NCBI GenBank assembly: GCA_010015675.1
Contig: ML976999.1
Coordinates: 260,954-324,953, forward strand
Length of the DNA stretch: 64,000 nucleotides
From: Byssothecium circinans
Lineage: Eukaryota > Ascomycota > Dothideomycetes > Pleosporales > Massarinaceae
Direction of reading: 5' to 3'
Shown: one piece after another, positions 34,410 through 44,975 of the stretch
Layout: every line of letters begins with the position of its first letter
Numbering within the stretch: position 1 is the first letter of the stretch
The notes under the pieces: generated by a model
The model's database searches: none
Told to the model about the DNA's origin: nothing
The model's input: the letters and a program-made list of their open reading frames with translations, nothing else
Translations under genes and position numbers: made by a program

Positions 34410-36173
34410 ATGGCGATTCCTCCAAAGTGGTATCAGGTATGTAACTTCATTGATCTTAACCATCCCATCGACTAATGAGCCTGTAGTTCCTCGTCGGCGT
34501 CTTCGCCTCCCTCGGATCACTGCTCTTCGGTTACGATCTCGGCGTTATAGCCCAGGTCATCGCCTCGCAGTCTTTCACGACCAGATTCAAGCCCTCCAAA
34601 GGAGAAGTCGGCGCCGTCGTATCCGTCTTCACAGGTGGTGCGTTCTTTGGCGCCTTTGCTGCTGGAATGCTCGCCGATGCGTTGGGGAGAAGGTTGACGA
34701 TTATGATCGGTGCTTTGGTATTTTGCCTCGGTGGTGCACTGCAGACTGGTGCGCAAGCGTTGTCGTACTTGTATTCTGGACGTGCGATTGCTGGCCTTGG
34801 GTGAGTTTGGAGGTTTTGATGCAGGGTGCATAAGAAGCTAATGTGAAGGCAGTGTTGGTGTGCTTTGCATGATTGTCCCGCTATATCAGGCTGAGCTCGC
34901 GCATCCTAGTATCCGTGGTCGTGTTACTGCGCTTCAGCAATTCATGTTGGGCGTTGGAGCTCTTGCGGCTGCTTGGATCTCGTATGGTACATATGTCGGT
35001 TTCGCCCCCACCAACGACGCTCAATGGCGCACCAGTTTGGGAATCCAGATTATCCCAGCTGTAGTCCTGGCAGCTCTCATTCTCTTGTTCCCAGAAAGCC
35101 CTCGATGGCTCATTGATCATGTAAGTCCGAACCCTGTCTTGTGTCGACACCCCATCACAACCTGGTCACTAATGTTTGCTTTCCGTCATTCTAGGGTCGA
35201 ACTGAGGAAGGACTACGCACTCTGGCCCAACTCCACGCCCACGGCGATATCAACGACGCCTGGGTCCGCGCCGAATTCGACCAGATCCAAGACGCCATCA
35301 CCTTCGAGCACGAACACGAAGCGCGATCCGTCATGGAAATCTTCACCGACAAGTCCTGCTTCCGCCGCCTCTTTCTCGCCTGCGCTATCCAGGCGTCCGT
35401 CCAGATGACCGGTGTCTCCGCCATCCAATACTACTCAGTGCAAATCTACGAGCTCATGGGCATCGCGGGCGACGAAACACTAAAATACCAAGCCATCTCT
35501 TCTGTCATCGCGCTGGTGGCTCAGTTCCTCTGCATCATGCTCATCGACAGGTTTGGACGTCGTTGGCCGCTGATCCTGGGCAATTTAGGGAACATGGTGA
35601 CTTTTATCATCGCCACGATCCTACTGGCCAAGTTCCCGCCCGGTGCCAGTGACAACAAGTCCGCTGCTTGGGGCTTCATCGTCATCACTTGGATGTACAA
35701 TTTCAGCTTCAGTGCAACGTGCGGACCGCTATCCTGGATCATTCCGGCCGAGATCTTCGACACAAAGACGCGTTCCAAGGGCGTCATGATGGCCACCATG
35801 GTCTCGTTCGCGTTCAACACCATGATCGGCCAGGTCACACCCATCGCTATGGAGAACGTGGGCTTCAAGTTCTATATCCTTTTCGCTGTAAGCAACTCTC
35901 CTACTTTCACTCCTTTTTCCCCGAGACGATTCAACTCACGCATACTGTTAGGTCTGCAACTTCACAAACGCAGCCTTCTTCTGGGCCATTCTCCCCGAGA
36001 CAGCGAAACGCCCGCTCGAGGAAATGAAGTATCTCTTCACCAACGCGCCCTTCTTTGTACCCGGCATCAAGGGCAACGATTACTCGCCGCACGATCTCGA
36101 GCGCAGGGTGGAGGAAGTTGAGGCGAAGCAGGGGTTTTCGCATCATGAAGAGAGGTCCGTGGTAGGCCATTAA
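34410..36173 (+). CDS. MFS sugar transporter
   Basis: A plasma-membrane proton-coupled or facilitative sugar porter of the major facilitator superfamily. Exons 34410-34436, 34487-34800, 34853-35120, 35195-35887, 35952-36173; introns of 50, 52, 74 and 64 nt; 507 aa. Sugar-porter signatures are in order: LLFGYDLGVIAQVI in helix 1, DALGRRLT after helix 2, SIRGRVTALQQFMLGVGAL, FPESPRWLIDH at the end of the first half, QASVQMTGVSAIQYYSVQIY in helix 7, DRFGRRWPL, then WIIPAEIFDTKTRSKG and FAILPETAKRPLEEM-like ending (WAILPETAKRPLEEM). Twelve helices fit the hydrophobic pattern. The first exon has only nine codons. The substrate is not readable from sequence; the divergent GH51 neighbour makes L-arabinose or arabino-oligosaccharide uptake a fair guess. 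Confidence 0.93.
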
Positions 36174-36855
36174 GCGGGATCGCTCTTTTTTGTAGTGCTT
36201 CAGCTCCAGGGTCGAAACTCCAAGTAATTTCAGGTCGACGGAAAGGAATGTAAGGAATATATCCCCGGCCACAGTTATGTGTGTACATAATAAGGCATTG
36301 CCTGAACCGGCAATTCTCCACTTAAGCGTTGAAGTCTGCGATCTGGAAGCCCTTGTTCCCGCGTGCAAGTGCGATCGCGACACTACCCGATGAGCGAAAG
36401 CGTTTCCTTCAAGACATGCTTAGTACAGTGCTCCCACCGTACATCGGCTATAACTTCCTGAGGCCAATTTTTTCACTCATGTGAGTAAGGAGGTATCAAC
36501 CCAGCAAACGGATACCCGGCCCCCATCTCCAACGCTCCGCTGCTACATCCAACGCACCACGGCGCCACTACGGCGTCTTCTAGCCCCTCAACCAGCCACA
36601 ACATAACTTCTACCATGCCGCTTGTTCCAACGCCTCAGTTCACCAGCCTCAATCGCGCCGGTTCGAGTAACTTTGCAGCAAAGTGTTGATTGTAGTGCGG
36701 ATATGGCGGAAGCGTGGGATGGGGCATGGAGGTGCCGTGAGGATCGGACGGCTTTTGGGGGGGTGGCTTGTTGTGGCTTGTTAGAGGGGTTTTTTTGGTG
36801 GTTTGTTGGAGGGCGTGTGTAAAGTTTTCTTTCTGGAGGGTTGTGGGAGTTACTG

Positions 36856-37722
36856 TTTTGGGTAGGCTGGGTGAAGGGTGTGGATTGATGTGACTTAACG
36901 CTGGACTGCACATGTGGATGGGATGAGGGAAAGGTGCTGCAATGGCGGGGTGGCTACATGCAGCTGGCAGTCTCCCGCTGACAGCAACCCACAGTACGAC
37001 ATCCCTCAGGCGTACACAAAATACACAACATCGCCATCATCCCTCAAAATACCTTTCTAGGAAACCCACCAAAAAAGCGTTGATCATGGTGTCCCTCCCA
37101 ACATCTAGATCGTAGTACGGACCATATCCTCGGGTTCCGCAACATTCTCGTCGTGATGCCGAAGATACTCTTCTAGGAAGGTTTGTGGCAAGGTGCAGTC
37201 CGACTGTTGGCATACTTGCGGTGAGGGCACACTGAGGGGCTGGCACCCGACTGGCTGTGCAAGTCTGCAAGAACGCATTTCGGGTTCGACATGGTTGCGC
37301 GGCATGACCGTCGGGAGTGTGAAATTGCTTCTTTGGGAAGGTTGGGGGAAAGGTGTGGATTGCAGTGGTGGCCACAATTATTTGCTCTCTGCAGGCTGTC
37401 CTCTTTTGGGCGATGGCTGCAGATCATGTTGCACATTGTCTCTTGTCCTAGGTGCCGTTCGGTGCACACGGTTGCACGGACATTTTTATTGGAACAGGTG
37501 AACATACCGCTCTAGGTAAGTTTGTTGAAGGTGTTGATTTAAGGCGCACAGAATCTCCTCTGGTGCATTTGCACGAGAATGAAGGCTCCCCAACGTACTC
37601 AATTAGGCAATCATTGGTCCCATCGATGACTACGTGCTATGTATGATGTTCAGGCGTCGTGCAGCATATTCGTCCAAGTCGTGAACATGCCTTTTTGGGT
37701 AGGTTTGTGTCGAGGTGTAAAT
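36856..37722. repeat. Degenerate interspersed motif, six copies
   Basis: A roughly 30-bp motif, consensus close to TTYTNGGNAGGTTTGTGNNAAGGTGT on the plus strand, recurs at 36856, 37053, 37171, 37331, 37511 and 37692. The last four are spaced 160, 180 and 181 bp apart. The bases before it also agree (GTGAACATACC at 37500 and GTGAACATGCC at 37681). Translated on the minus strand several copies give related peptides (LHLATNLPRR, PHLSPNLPKE, LHLDTNLPKK), but no frame stays open through all copies. Confidence 0.5.
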
Positions 37723-38242
37723 TGGATCTAAATTTGGTTATGTCAGCACGTAATTATCTCGGACCGAGCTTCTTCGCGCCGTCACCTCAACTCGTCCGGT
37801 CTCAGAGACCTTCATGCTCCTTTTTACTGGTTTACTCCGCAGGTCTTCCGACGGTATCTTCATGATCAAAGTAATAAATACCACACCTGTTCACCTATAA
37901 CAGTCCTTCACCGCCATGATATCAACGCCACCAGAAGTCTACGGCCGACACGATGGCGTCTTCATACAAGCTCTAGTACGTCTACGCTCGTCGAGAAAAC
38001 TGGGGAGTATTCAATGCACCGATAATCCTGCAAGCGACTCGATCCGGTTTCCGATAGTTGCCTGGCAGACATATACTTTACAATCATCATGGCCCGAGCT
38101 CAGCCCTACAACCGTCAGTCTGGCACCAAAGCGATCGAGTGATCGCGAGTGTGCTTCACCAACAGGACTACCTCAAAGCGCCTGGCTGACAGTCTCAGCC
38201 GCTGGAGTTCAGCGGCCCGCATAAGGCTCACCCATCGTACGC

Positions 38243-38944
38243 ATGCACGATCAGATCGCATTGCTTACATGTACATCTTACCCTCAACGGCGTGGGATGT
38301 ACATCTGGAAGGCGACCAATTGGGAAACTAGAAAAGTGTGGCAGGCTTTTCTGCATCATTCTACGTCAGCTGTACCCTTATCACGTTTTCCGTTCAATCT
38401 TCCTCTAATCGCGAACTCTCGTCCGGGTTTCTTCCCTTCTATGGAGCGCTACTGTTCATTCTTGAGAAGGGTGCTGCATGCTGATGCTAAAAGATTTGAC
38501 CACACTCACGGTTTGCTGAATGGTACAATCGAACCTCATTGCAATCCTGAATACAACCCTTTCAATGCTTCCATAGGAAAACCACACGGAATAGTGTGCC
38601 AAAGTTATGGGAATACGAGATCCCGCCTGTCGAAAAATGCGGCCGCATATGTCCACTCTGCAATCTTATGGAACCAAGTTGCGGGTACAAACATGACTAC
38701 ATATGTGGGAAACGCCATGTGTCGGCCCACCGAACCGTTTGAAGGTTCGGATTTGCACGTGAAGAGAAACCTGATCTATCCGTCCCTGGTTCTCATCGGG
38801 AACTCGCCAGCGCTGTCAGCTGTCTGTTGGGCCCGATGGTATCGGAGCAACTTGGAACCTTCATTCGACATCAAGGAATCACTCTTCATTTCATATACTC
38901 AGTACCAAATCCAGACTGTATGCTTCCGAGTGAAAAGACTTTGA
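38243..38944 (+). CDS. Unassigned open frame, 233 codons
   Basis: An ATG-initiated frame in otherwise empty DNA. A chance frame of this length is uncommon but possible in a window of this size. The translation has no signal peptide, membrane segment, repeat or family motif that I recognise; residues are mixed and Cys-poor. No intron-like signals or promoter elements frame it. It may be a relic or noncoding. Confidence 0.18.
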   Translation: MHDQIALLTCTSYPQRRGMYIWKATNWETRKVWQAFLHHSTSAVPLSRFPFNLPLIANSRPGFFPSMERYCSFLRRVLHADAKRFDHTHGLLNGTIEPHCNPEYNPFNASIGKPHGIVCQSYGNTRSRLSKNAAAYVHSAILWNQVAGTNMTTYVGNAMCRPTEPFEGSDLHVKRNLIYPSLVLIGNSPALSAVCWARWYRSNLEPSFDIKESLFISYTQYQIQTVCFRVKRL

Positions 38945-39464
38945 GGAAGAGAAAAAGGAATCCAGTACTACCAACAATCACAATATCCCTTTCCCGCCGT
39001 TCTCAATATCTCAGATAAGACACAGTGCTTTGCCAAAGCAAAAGCACATTCTCTACAGTCAGGACATCAATCTCTTGATGACAGTTGGTAGCGCCAAAGA
39101 GCTCTCCACCTTTCCCTGAGTCAGCTCTCTCATCTGCACGAAATGATTTCGAATCACATAGGCAGTGGAAGGCAGCAGAAGAGTTTGATGGGAAATGGGG
39201 TGCTGATTCGTAGCAGTAAATCCTCGATCTCGTATTACAGTGCCTCACATCATCTACCACGAAGATGCGAAAAGCCCCGCGCGGTAAGATCCCCACGCAT
39301 CATCCGCTCAAACGCGCAATCAAAGGCTCCCAAAAGGCAGCACGATCAAATCAGACCTGAAGCCCACCAAGCCATCTGCACGAAATCACCAGGTCACTCA
39401 TACACATGCCATGCCAACCTCACTCCCTCACTACCATCATTAAACCAAGCCAGCCCAAGATATG

Positions 39465-39472
39465 TATAAAAG
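39465..39472 (+). promoter_or_regulatory. TATA box of the broken secreted protein gene
   Basis: TATAAAAG lies 115 bp before the ATG at 39580, followed by pyrimidine-rich leader sequence (CCACCATCCAGCTCATCCC, CTTCCTTACC). This is a complete-looking fungal core promoter. Confidence 0.6.
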
Positions 39473-39579
39473 CCCCCATTGTCCCACCATCCAGCTCATC
39501 CCTCTCAATACTTCCTTACCGTCACCCCTCTACCCAATCTCCCAACCCCAACAAAAAAAACCTTCCCCACCGCCAAAAA

Positions 39580-39877
39580 ATGCCCTCCACAATCCTCCCC
39601 CTCGTCCTCGCCACCGCGCCCACGACCACGCCCGCCACCGCTATCCCCGCTTCCCCCGTCATCGAGCGCCAGCCCAGCCCCGCCATCTAGCCCGCTTCTA
39701 CCCCGACGGCGGCTTGCCACGGTGAATGAATGGCTCGACGACACCGTCTCCATGCAGAACGACGCTGGTGCTGGTTGTGTTAACAATAGTCTTTCAGTAT
39801 CCGTTCCTTGCCTGAGCGCCAAGTTTACTGGGGATACCGTGACGGAGACGCATGAGTGGGCTTCTTTTTTTATTTAA
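39580..39877 (+). pseudogene. Small secreted protein gene, apparently frameshifted twice
   Basis: From ATG 39580 the frame reads MPSTILPLVLATAPTTTPA then IPASPVIERQPSPAI and stops at 39690. The secretory start and ERQ processing-like site are of a small secreted protein. A second frame takes over with LARFYPDGG, and a third with NEWLDDTVSMQNDAGAGCVN, then CLSAKFTGDTVTETHEW and a stop at 39877. Each change of frame is in the same direction, as if one base had been lost twice. No GT...AG pair repairs them. It is either a pseudogene or a sequence with two base-calling errors; the core promoter upstream is intact. Confidence 0.4.
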
Positions 39878-41706
39878 GTGATGGTGTAGGTGTGTGGATG
39901 TGAGAGGCTGGATTCCGGATTCAGAACCGTAGAACTCAAGAAATTCAGAGGTTTGGAAATTCGGATTTGGATTCGGAATTCGGATCCGGGTACTATTCAT
40001 GCCACATTCCAGCTAGCCAGGTGAAATATCCAAAATCCAGTCAGGCCCGAATACATTATTACCATGCAGGTGGTACATTTTTTCCAAGGCCCATCGAATC
40101 CCGAGTGCAAAAACCTAACCTAACCTACCTACCTACCTTGAGCAACTAGGCAATTCCAGAGTATTCCTTCGTGCTGCAGTGTTGCTGACTGGCTCTTCCC
40201 TTCTGCTGCATAGTACGGCTGTATTGATATTATAGGTCTGAAGCCCGCCCCCGCTCCCGCCCCCACCGCCACTTTAATACTTCAATGCATCGGTACTTAC
40301 TTCCCTCTCCATCGCATCGCGTTCACCTTCCCGCAGGGGGCTGAAATTGATGTTAAAAAAACATGTAACCAGCCGAGTCCAGCACTATACAGTTACCACG
40401 GTACACTTACATTTCACCTCCGCGTCCGCGAGCGAGAAGGCAGGCAGACAGACAGTGTATGGTTTCGTTTTCCTTTCCGTTTCCACGCACCGCTACAAAC
40501 CACCATCTCAGCGTGACCTCCCCCTCCCCCTCCCCCTCCCACACCCACTCCCACTCCCCAACAAGACAAAATCCCGCAACGCAACGGCAACGCAACGGCA
40601 ACGCACAGCAAGCGAATCACCACTGGTATAGGTAACACAACAATTCTAATTCTACCTATCCCCTGACGCCAGCTAGATCGCAGCATCGCGTACAGTAACC
40701 CCCGCACTGCGTACTCCACTCCAATCTCAACCAACACTTCTTCCCCCGGCAACCCCCTAAAAAAAAGAGTCCAAGGACTGCAGAACACTGCCCCCAAGAT
40801 CCCCGGCGCTGTCTTCCGCAAAACGACGTGAGGAAGTGAGGCGATAATCTGCGGCGCGGAGCAAGTGGAGTTTACCTAGGTATCCGGAGATTTTTGACGG
40901 CGCGTGGAATGTACGTACGCGCTGGAACTGCGGGAACATGCCCAAGGCTGTACTCCAAGTCTCTTTCTGCAGCTCTAACTCCAACTCCAACTCCCAAGTC
41001 TCCCATGGCACAATCTCTCCGACATTGCTTTTCCTCGCGGGTGGTTGGATCCAATAGTATCGCGGGTCGAGTGGCGATGCGGGCGCTGTGATAGCTTCAG
41101 ATCGAGTCGCCGAATTCCTCGTCGTAGGATTATATATATACCATCTCATACAAGTTTTACTTTTTTTTTTCTTACGACAGTCAAGCGGCCGGAAGCTTGA
41201 AAGCGGCTCTCGTCCTGCCGGCCACGGTTCGACGGCAGCCGCTAGCTCGAGATACGTCGTAAACGCGACCGTAGTATACTGTATCTCATCAAACCATGAA
41301 GCCAACAACAGAGACCCGAAGCAGACAGAGGAGGTGCAACAAAGATCAGTCGACGCATCCATTTGCATTGCATTGCCAAGCTTCGTAGCTGCCGCACTGA
41401 ATAAGCGGGAAAAGCAGGCGCAACCGCTGTGAAGGAAGGAGCATTTCCCCGCCTTCTCTCCTGATTATTGCTGCGCAAACCTCAAACCTGCATCTCAAAG
41501 CAAATATGGTATACCACGTGCTGAAAAAAATGTTAGGATCCCCCATCCCCCACACCCGGCAAAATATGGCTTGCCAATCAGGTTCCCGCAAACGCCGTCT
41601 GCAGCTTTTCCACAGACATCATCATTCATAATTCGTAGCCGCATCCTCCATCGGTCCAGAATCGTACACACTGAAAGAAAAACCAAGAAAAAAGAAAGTT
41701 TTCGTC

Positions 41707-42677
41707 TCAGCTTTCCCCCTTCTCAGCTTCCCCCATCGTCCCCGTCCAAGGCCGTACCAGCGTCTCCGCCTTCCTGTCCACATAGATCTTCAACCTCTTA
41801 TCAGGACACGCAACATGGCTCCCCACAACGCCCACTAGATCCCGCATATCGCTCTTCAGCAGCTCGACCTCGGCCTTGAGCACTTTGTTCTTGCGCTCGA
41901 CCTCGCGCGCCGTCTCCACGAGCTCGTCTTGCTGCTGCTTCTGCTTGTTGCGACACTTGCTGGCGGCCTTGCGGTTTTTCTCAAGGTACGCGGCGCGCGC
42001 GGATCCTGGTTCCGCGGCGGAGGAGTTCCGGCGACGTCGGGTGCGCCGTTTGGGGGAGGGGGCGCTGGGGAGGGAGGAGGGCGTTGTGGTGTCTGGGGCG
42101 TTTGTTAGCGGGTTGGCGTTGTGATTTACGCTGAGAGAATGCACTTCAACGCTTGTAACGCGGCGGTTTGGCGAGGGTTGGTGAAGGTTTACGCACCGGC
42201 TGGCGAGAAACTGGTGGAGCTGCAGACGCTCATGGTGGTGTCGACGCTCATGTCCACGGGCGCGGCGGTGGCATGGACGGGAGAGAGAGGATGGTGGGGT
42301 CTGGGGTTCAATGATGGGAAAGACGGTTGTGAGGGAGATGAAGACGGGCGCAGGTCCCCGCCGTGGACGAAGCCGTCGTATGTCGGCGTGTCGAGGTCGG
42401 TCGTATCGTGGAAGCCACGATACTGGGCCAGATCTAAATCCGCAAGATTGGACGTACTCTTGTTCGAGGGAAACTGGGAGCGGGACAGAGGAGGCATGTC
42501 GGGCATCGAGGTGTCGAAGCGAGCGGGGACAGGCGGTTGCGTCCCGGGGGCAGTGACGTTCGCTGGTATCTGGTCCCACCATGCAGGACCATGGAGGAAA
42601 TCGGGAGGGTCGCTGGGAAAAGGCATATCGAGGTTGAGTCGGCCCGGGCGGGGAGAGGGTTGGTGCATAGTCTCCAT
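41707..42677 (-). CDS. bZIP transcription factor
   Basis: A DNA-binding dimer acting in the nucleus. Exon 1 is 42197-42677 (ATG 42677), exon 2 41707-42092; the 104-nt intron begins GTGCGT, has the branch site GCTAAC and ends CCCCAG; 288 aa. The first about 160 residues are low-complexity and rich in Pro, Ser and Asp (activation-type), with PSPRPGRLNLDMPFPSDPP at the start. After a basic patch (PKRRTRRRRNSS) comes the bZIP: basic region YLEKNRKAASKCRNKQKQQ, then a leucine-zipper with heptads through LVETAREVERKNKVLKAEVE and LLKSDMRDLVGVV. The NRKAASKCRxKxK core is of the ATF/CREB (Atf1/AtfA-like) kind, often tied to stress response. The C-terminal tail is short. Confidence 0.88.
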
Positions 42678-44975
42678 ATCCGGTGAGGCTATTTTGGCTC
42701 ACCCCTGGCTACCCTCGACTGAGCAGAGCTTCCAAGGGCACGTTATCGTGATCCAGGACTGCGGCTTGGTGAGAACAGCAGATATGATGGGTGGATGGGA
42801 GACCGGTGGGTATGGGAGTGCAGTGAGGTGTCAAAGGCATCCTCGCGGCACACTCAAACCACTTACAGAATTCGGATCCGACAGTCTCAATCGTCGTCCT
42901 CGAGGCCCAATGCGCCCACTGCCGGCAGCTTAAATAGGTACAGCGAGGAGAAACCGGCCATAATCCCTTCAGTCGTGCAGGAGGATGATCATGACGCTAA
43001 GGCACAGCAAACATACGATGCAGCTATGCAGCAAGGCATGGCGGGGGGTACGAGCTCCACAAGCTCCCAAAGGATACCAAAGGCTGCAAAAGGCGTGTAG
43101 GCTGTAGCAAACCCGGACGAGAGAGGGGTTGCGCGATGTGGCTCGGCCAAGTTGGCCGGCTGGGTGACCATGCCCAGGCTCTCGGTGAAGTTGCCCGAGG
43201 CCAATGGGCGCACCACGGCCTTTCTCACCGAGACGCACGCCGTCTGCCGCGGAGTTAGCAAACTGCTTTCGCATGACTGGAGTCTGATTGGGGGACCTGA
43301 GGAAGATGGCATTCACAAATGCCATGGTGACCCCGATTCAAGATTGCGCCCCGGGAGGCATATCTGGGTTCGAAGATCGTATCTGTCCCGGATATCGAGT
43401 CTCGACGCATGGCCATCTGGCTGATCGTGCTCGGGAAATAGAACACCCCCGGCACTGACGGTGAATGACTCGTGAAATGCACCCGTTGTCAAGAACATGT
43501 TCGGGGTAGCTATGGCGAAGCCCACTGTCAGGAATATAGTAGTTGCTACGAAGCACCTACCATACAAGTCTAGCCATCAGGGTGCTCAATCGACAGCCTA
43601 ACCCATGAATTAGCAATAACAGCAGCTTCTACAGAGTATACCTGGAACCGTCATCCCCGCTCTTTTTTACATCCTAACTTCTCCCCAGCACGAGATACGA
43701 CGTCAGACTTGCGTAGCATTCCTATCATCTGCTCAGACCACGCACTTCTCCAACGGATTCAACTACTTACCTTCCCAAACAGCCCAGTACGCGCATTAAA
43801 TACCATCCCTCTTCCCCATGGGCCTCCACTCAAGGAACTCACGCCAATGGCGACCAACGATCCTGCCATTGACAAATCTACATCTTCCTTTACCGCACGC
43901 GGATGGTATATAGATCAGCCATGGCCCCAATCCCCCAAAACCAACTCCCACCAACCCCCTCCGCGCACAATCCCCCGCATCGCAGACGCCGAAGCCGTCA
44001 ACACGAAGTCGCAAAAAGCCGCCGTATAGCCTCGTCCGCACTAGCCCATCGCGTACTAGCCCAGCCTAGCCCAGCCCAGCCTTGTAGCCGGACAAGATCT
44101 GGACCACATGCATGCACTCTATACAGTAGCACGCACTATTGTACAGTACTCCCCCTACTAGGGCCTGCCTCCAAGTCCTGTATCCAAGCATCTGCCAAGC
44201 TCCCGTAGCAATAATGTCAAAAATACCTACCCATTATTCTTTAACTTCAACGCCTACTCGAGAGTCAAGCACCCAGCAAGCACCCAGCACCCCGGGCAGA
44301 AGCTAGCAGCCGTTCGGGAATTTTCCCCTCCTCTCTCCCGCCCCCGCGCTTGCTCTGCCGTGCTGTGGACGGTAAGTGTATGGTACCTACCACATGCATG
44401 CAGCATGCAGTATTAGTCCTATGCAGTTAGCGTACTTACTATACAGTACCATTCGCCTCCACGCCTCCTTGGATTGGTTCGTACGGTAGATAATTCCCAG
44501 ACCTACCTTACCACGCAGTGCACACTTGCAGTACAAGTTACTACGACTATACTAGACTATACTTACGTCCTCCTGGGGGAGAAATGAAAAGAATGACAAT
44601 GGGGTCTTCGTTACCTCGCTTTTCTCCGTCTCACAGCGATTTGATATCCCAGAAACATAAAAAAAAAATTAAAAAAAAAAGGGGGGGGGGGGGGGGAATA
44701 AAAGGAAAGATGGGGAAAAGATTCTTAGGGAAATGCATGATTGGCAAACAGCGCAGAACTTTTTTCCAGGGGTGCCTTTGTACGACTACTACACCACCAG
44801 CTAACGTGCACCACATCTTTTTCTTCACCAAAACCCCTGTTTGCCGAGCCGTTCAAGCCAAGTATCCCCCATCTCTAAGCCCTGCATAACTCTTGACCAG
44901 CTAACTACAGCACCGGCGTTTAGACTAAGTCTCGAAACCCCTCCACCCCCTCCCACCTTCCCCCTCCACTTCCCC
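42678..44975. other. Intergenic, weak coding signals only
   Basis: About 2.3 kb. On the minus strand 42990-43600 has scattered protein-like stretches in different frames (VATTIFLTVGFAIATPN; NFTESLGMVTQPANLA; FAAFGILWELVELVPPA) that could be a small membrane-protein gene with introns or a relic, but I could not build a consistent model. A 60-codon plus-strand frame at 43847-44029 is unsupported. GC-rich AGCCC repeats lie near 44050-44085. Confidence 0.35.
44659..44696. repeat. Poly-A / poly-G homopolymer tract
   Basis: Two A runs separated by TT are followed by sixteen G. Such a tract is a likely site of sequencing length error and can form quadruplex-like structures; nothing functional is evident. 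Confidence 0.9.

Larger units (their letters stand above)
36174..41706. other. Gene-poor 5.5-kb interval
   Basis: No intact gene of a known family. It holds a degenerate repeat family (36856-37722), one unassigned 233-codon frame (38243-38944), a broken small secreted protein gene (39580-39877), C-rich and TC-rich low-complexity tracts (40250-40560), and a run of ten T at about 41160-41170. Other frames here translate simple repeats (Lys runs, Glu-Leu runs) and are not genes. Confidence 0.5.

Noticed and set aside
40757..41368. 203-codon minus-strand frame
   Set aside because: It has an ATG, but the translation mirrors simple sequence: a Lys run from poly-T, TyrIleTyr from TATATATA, and Glu-Leu repeats from CCAACT units.
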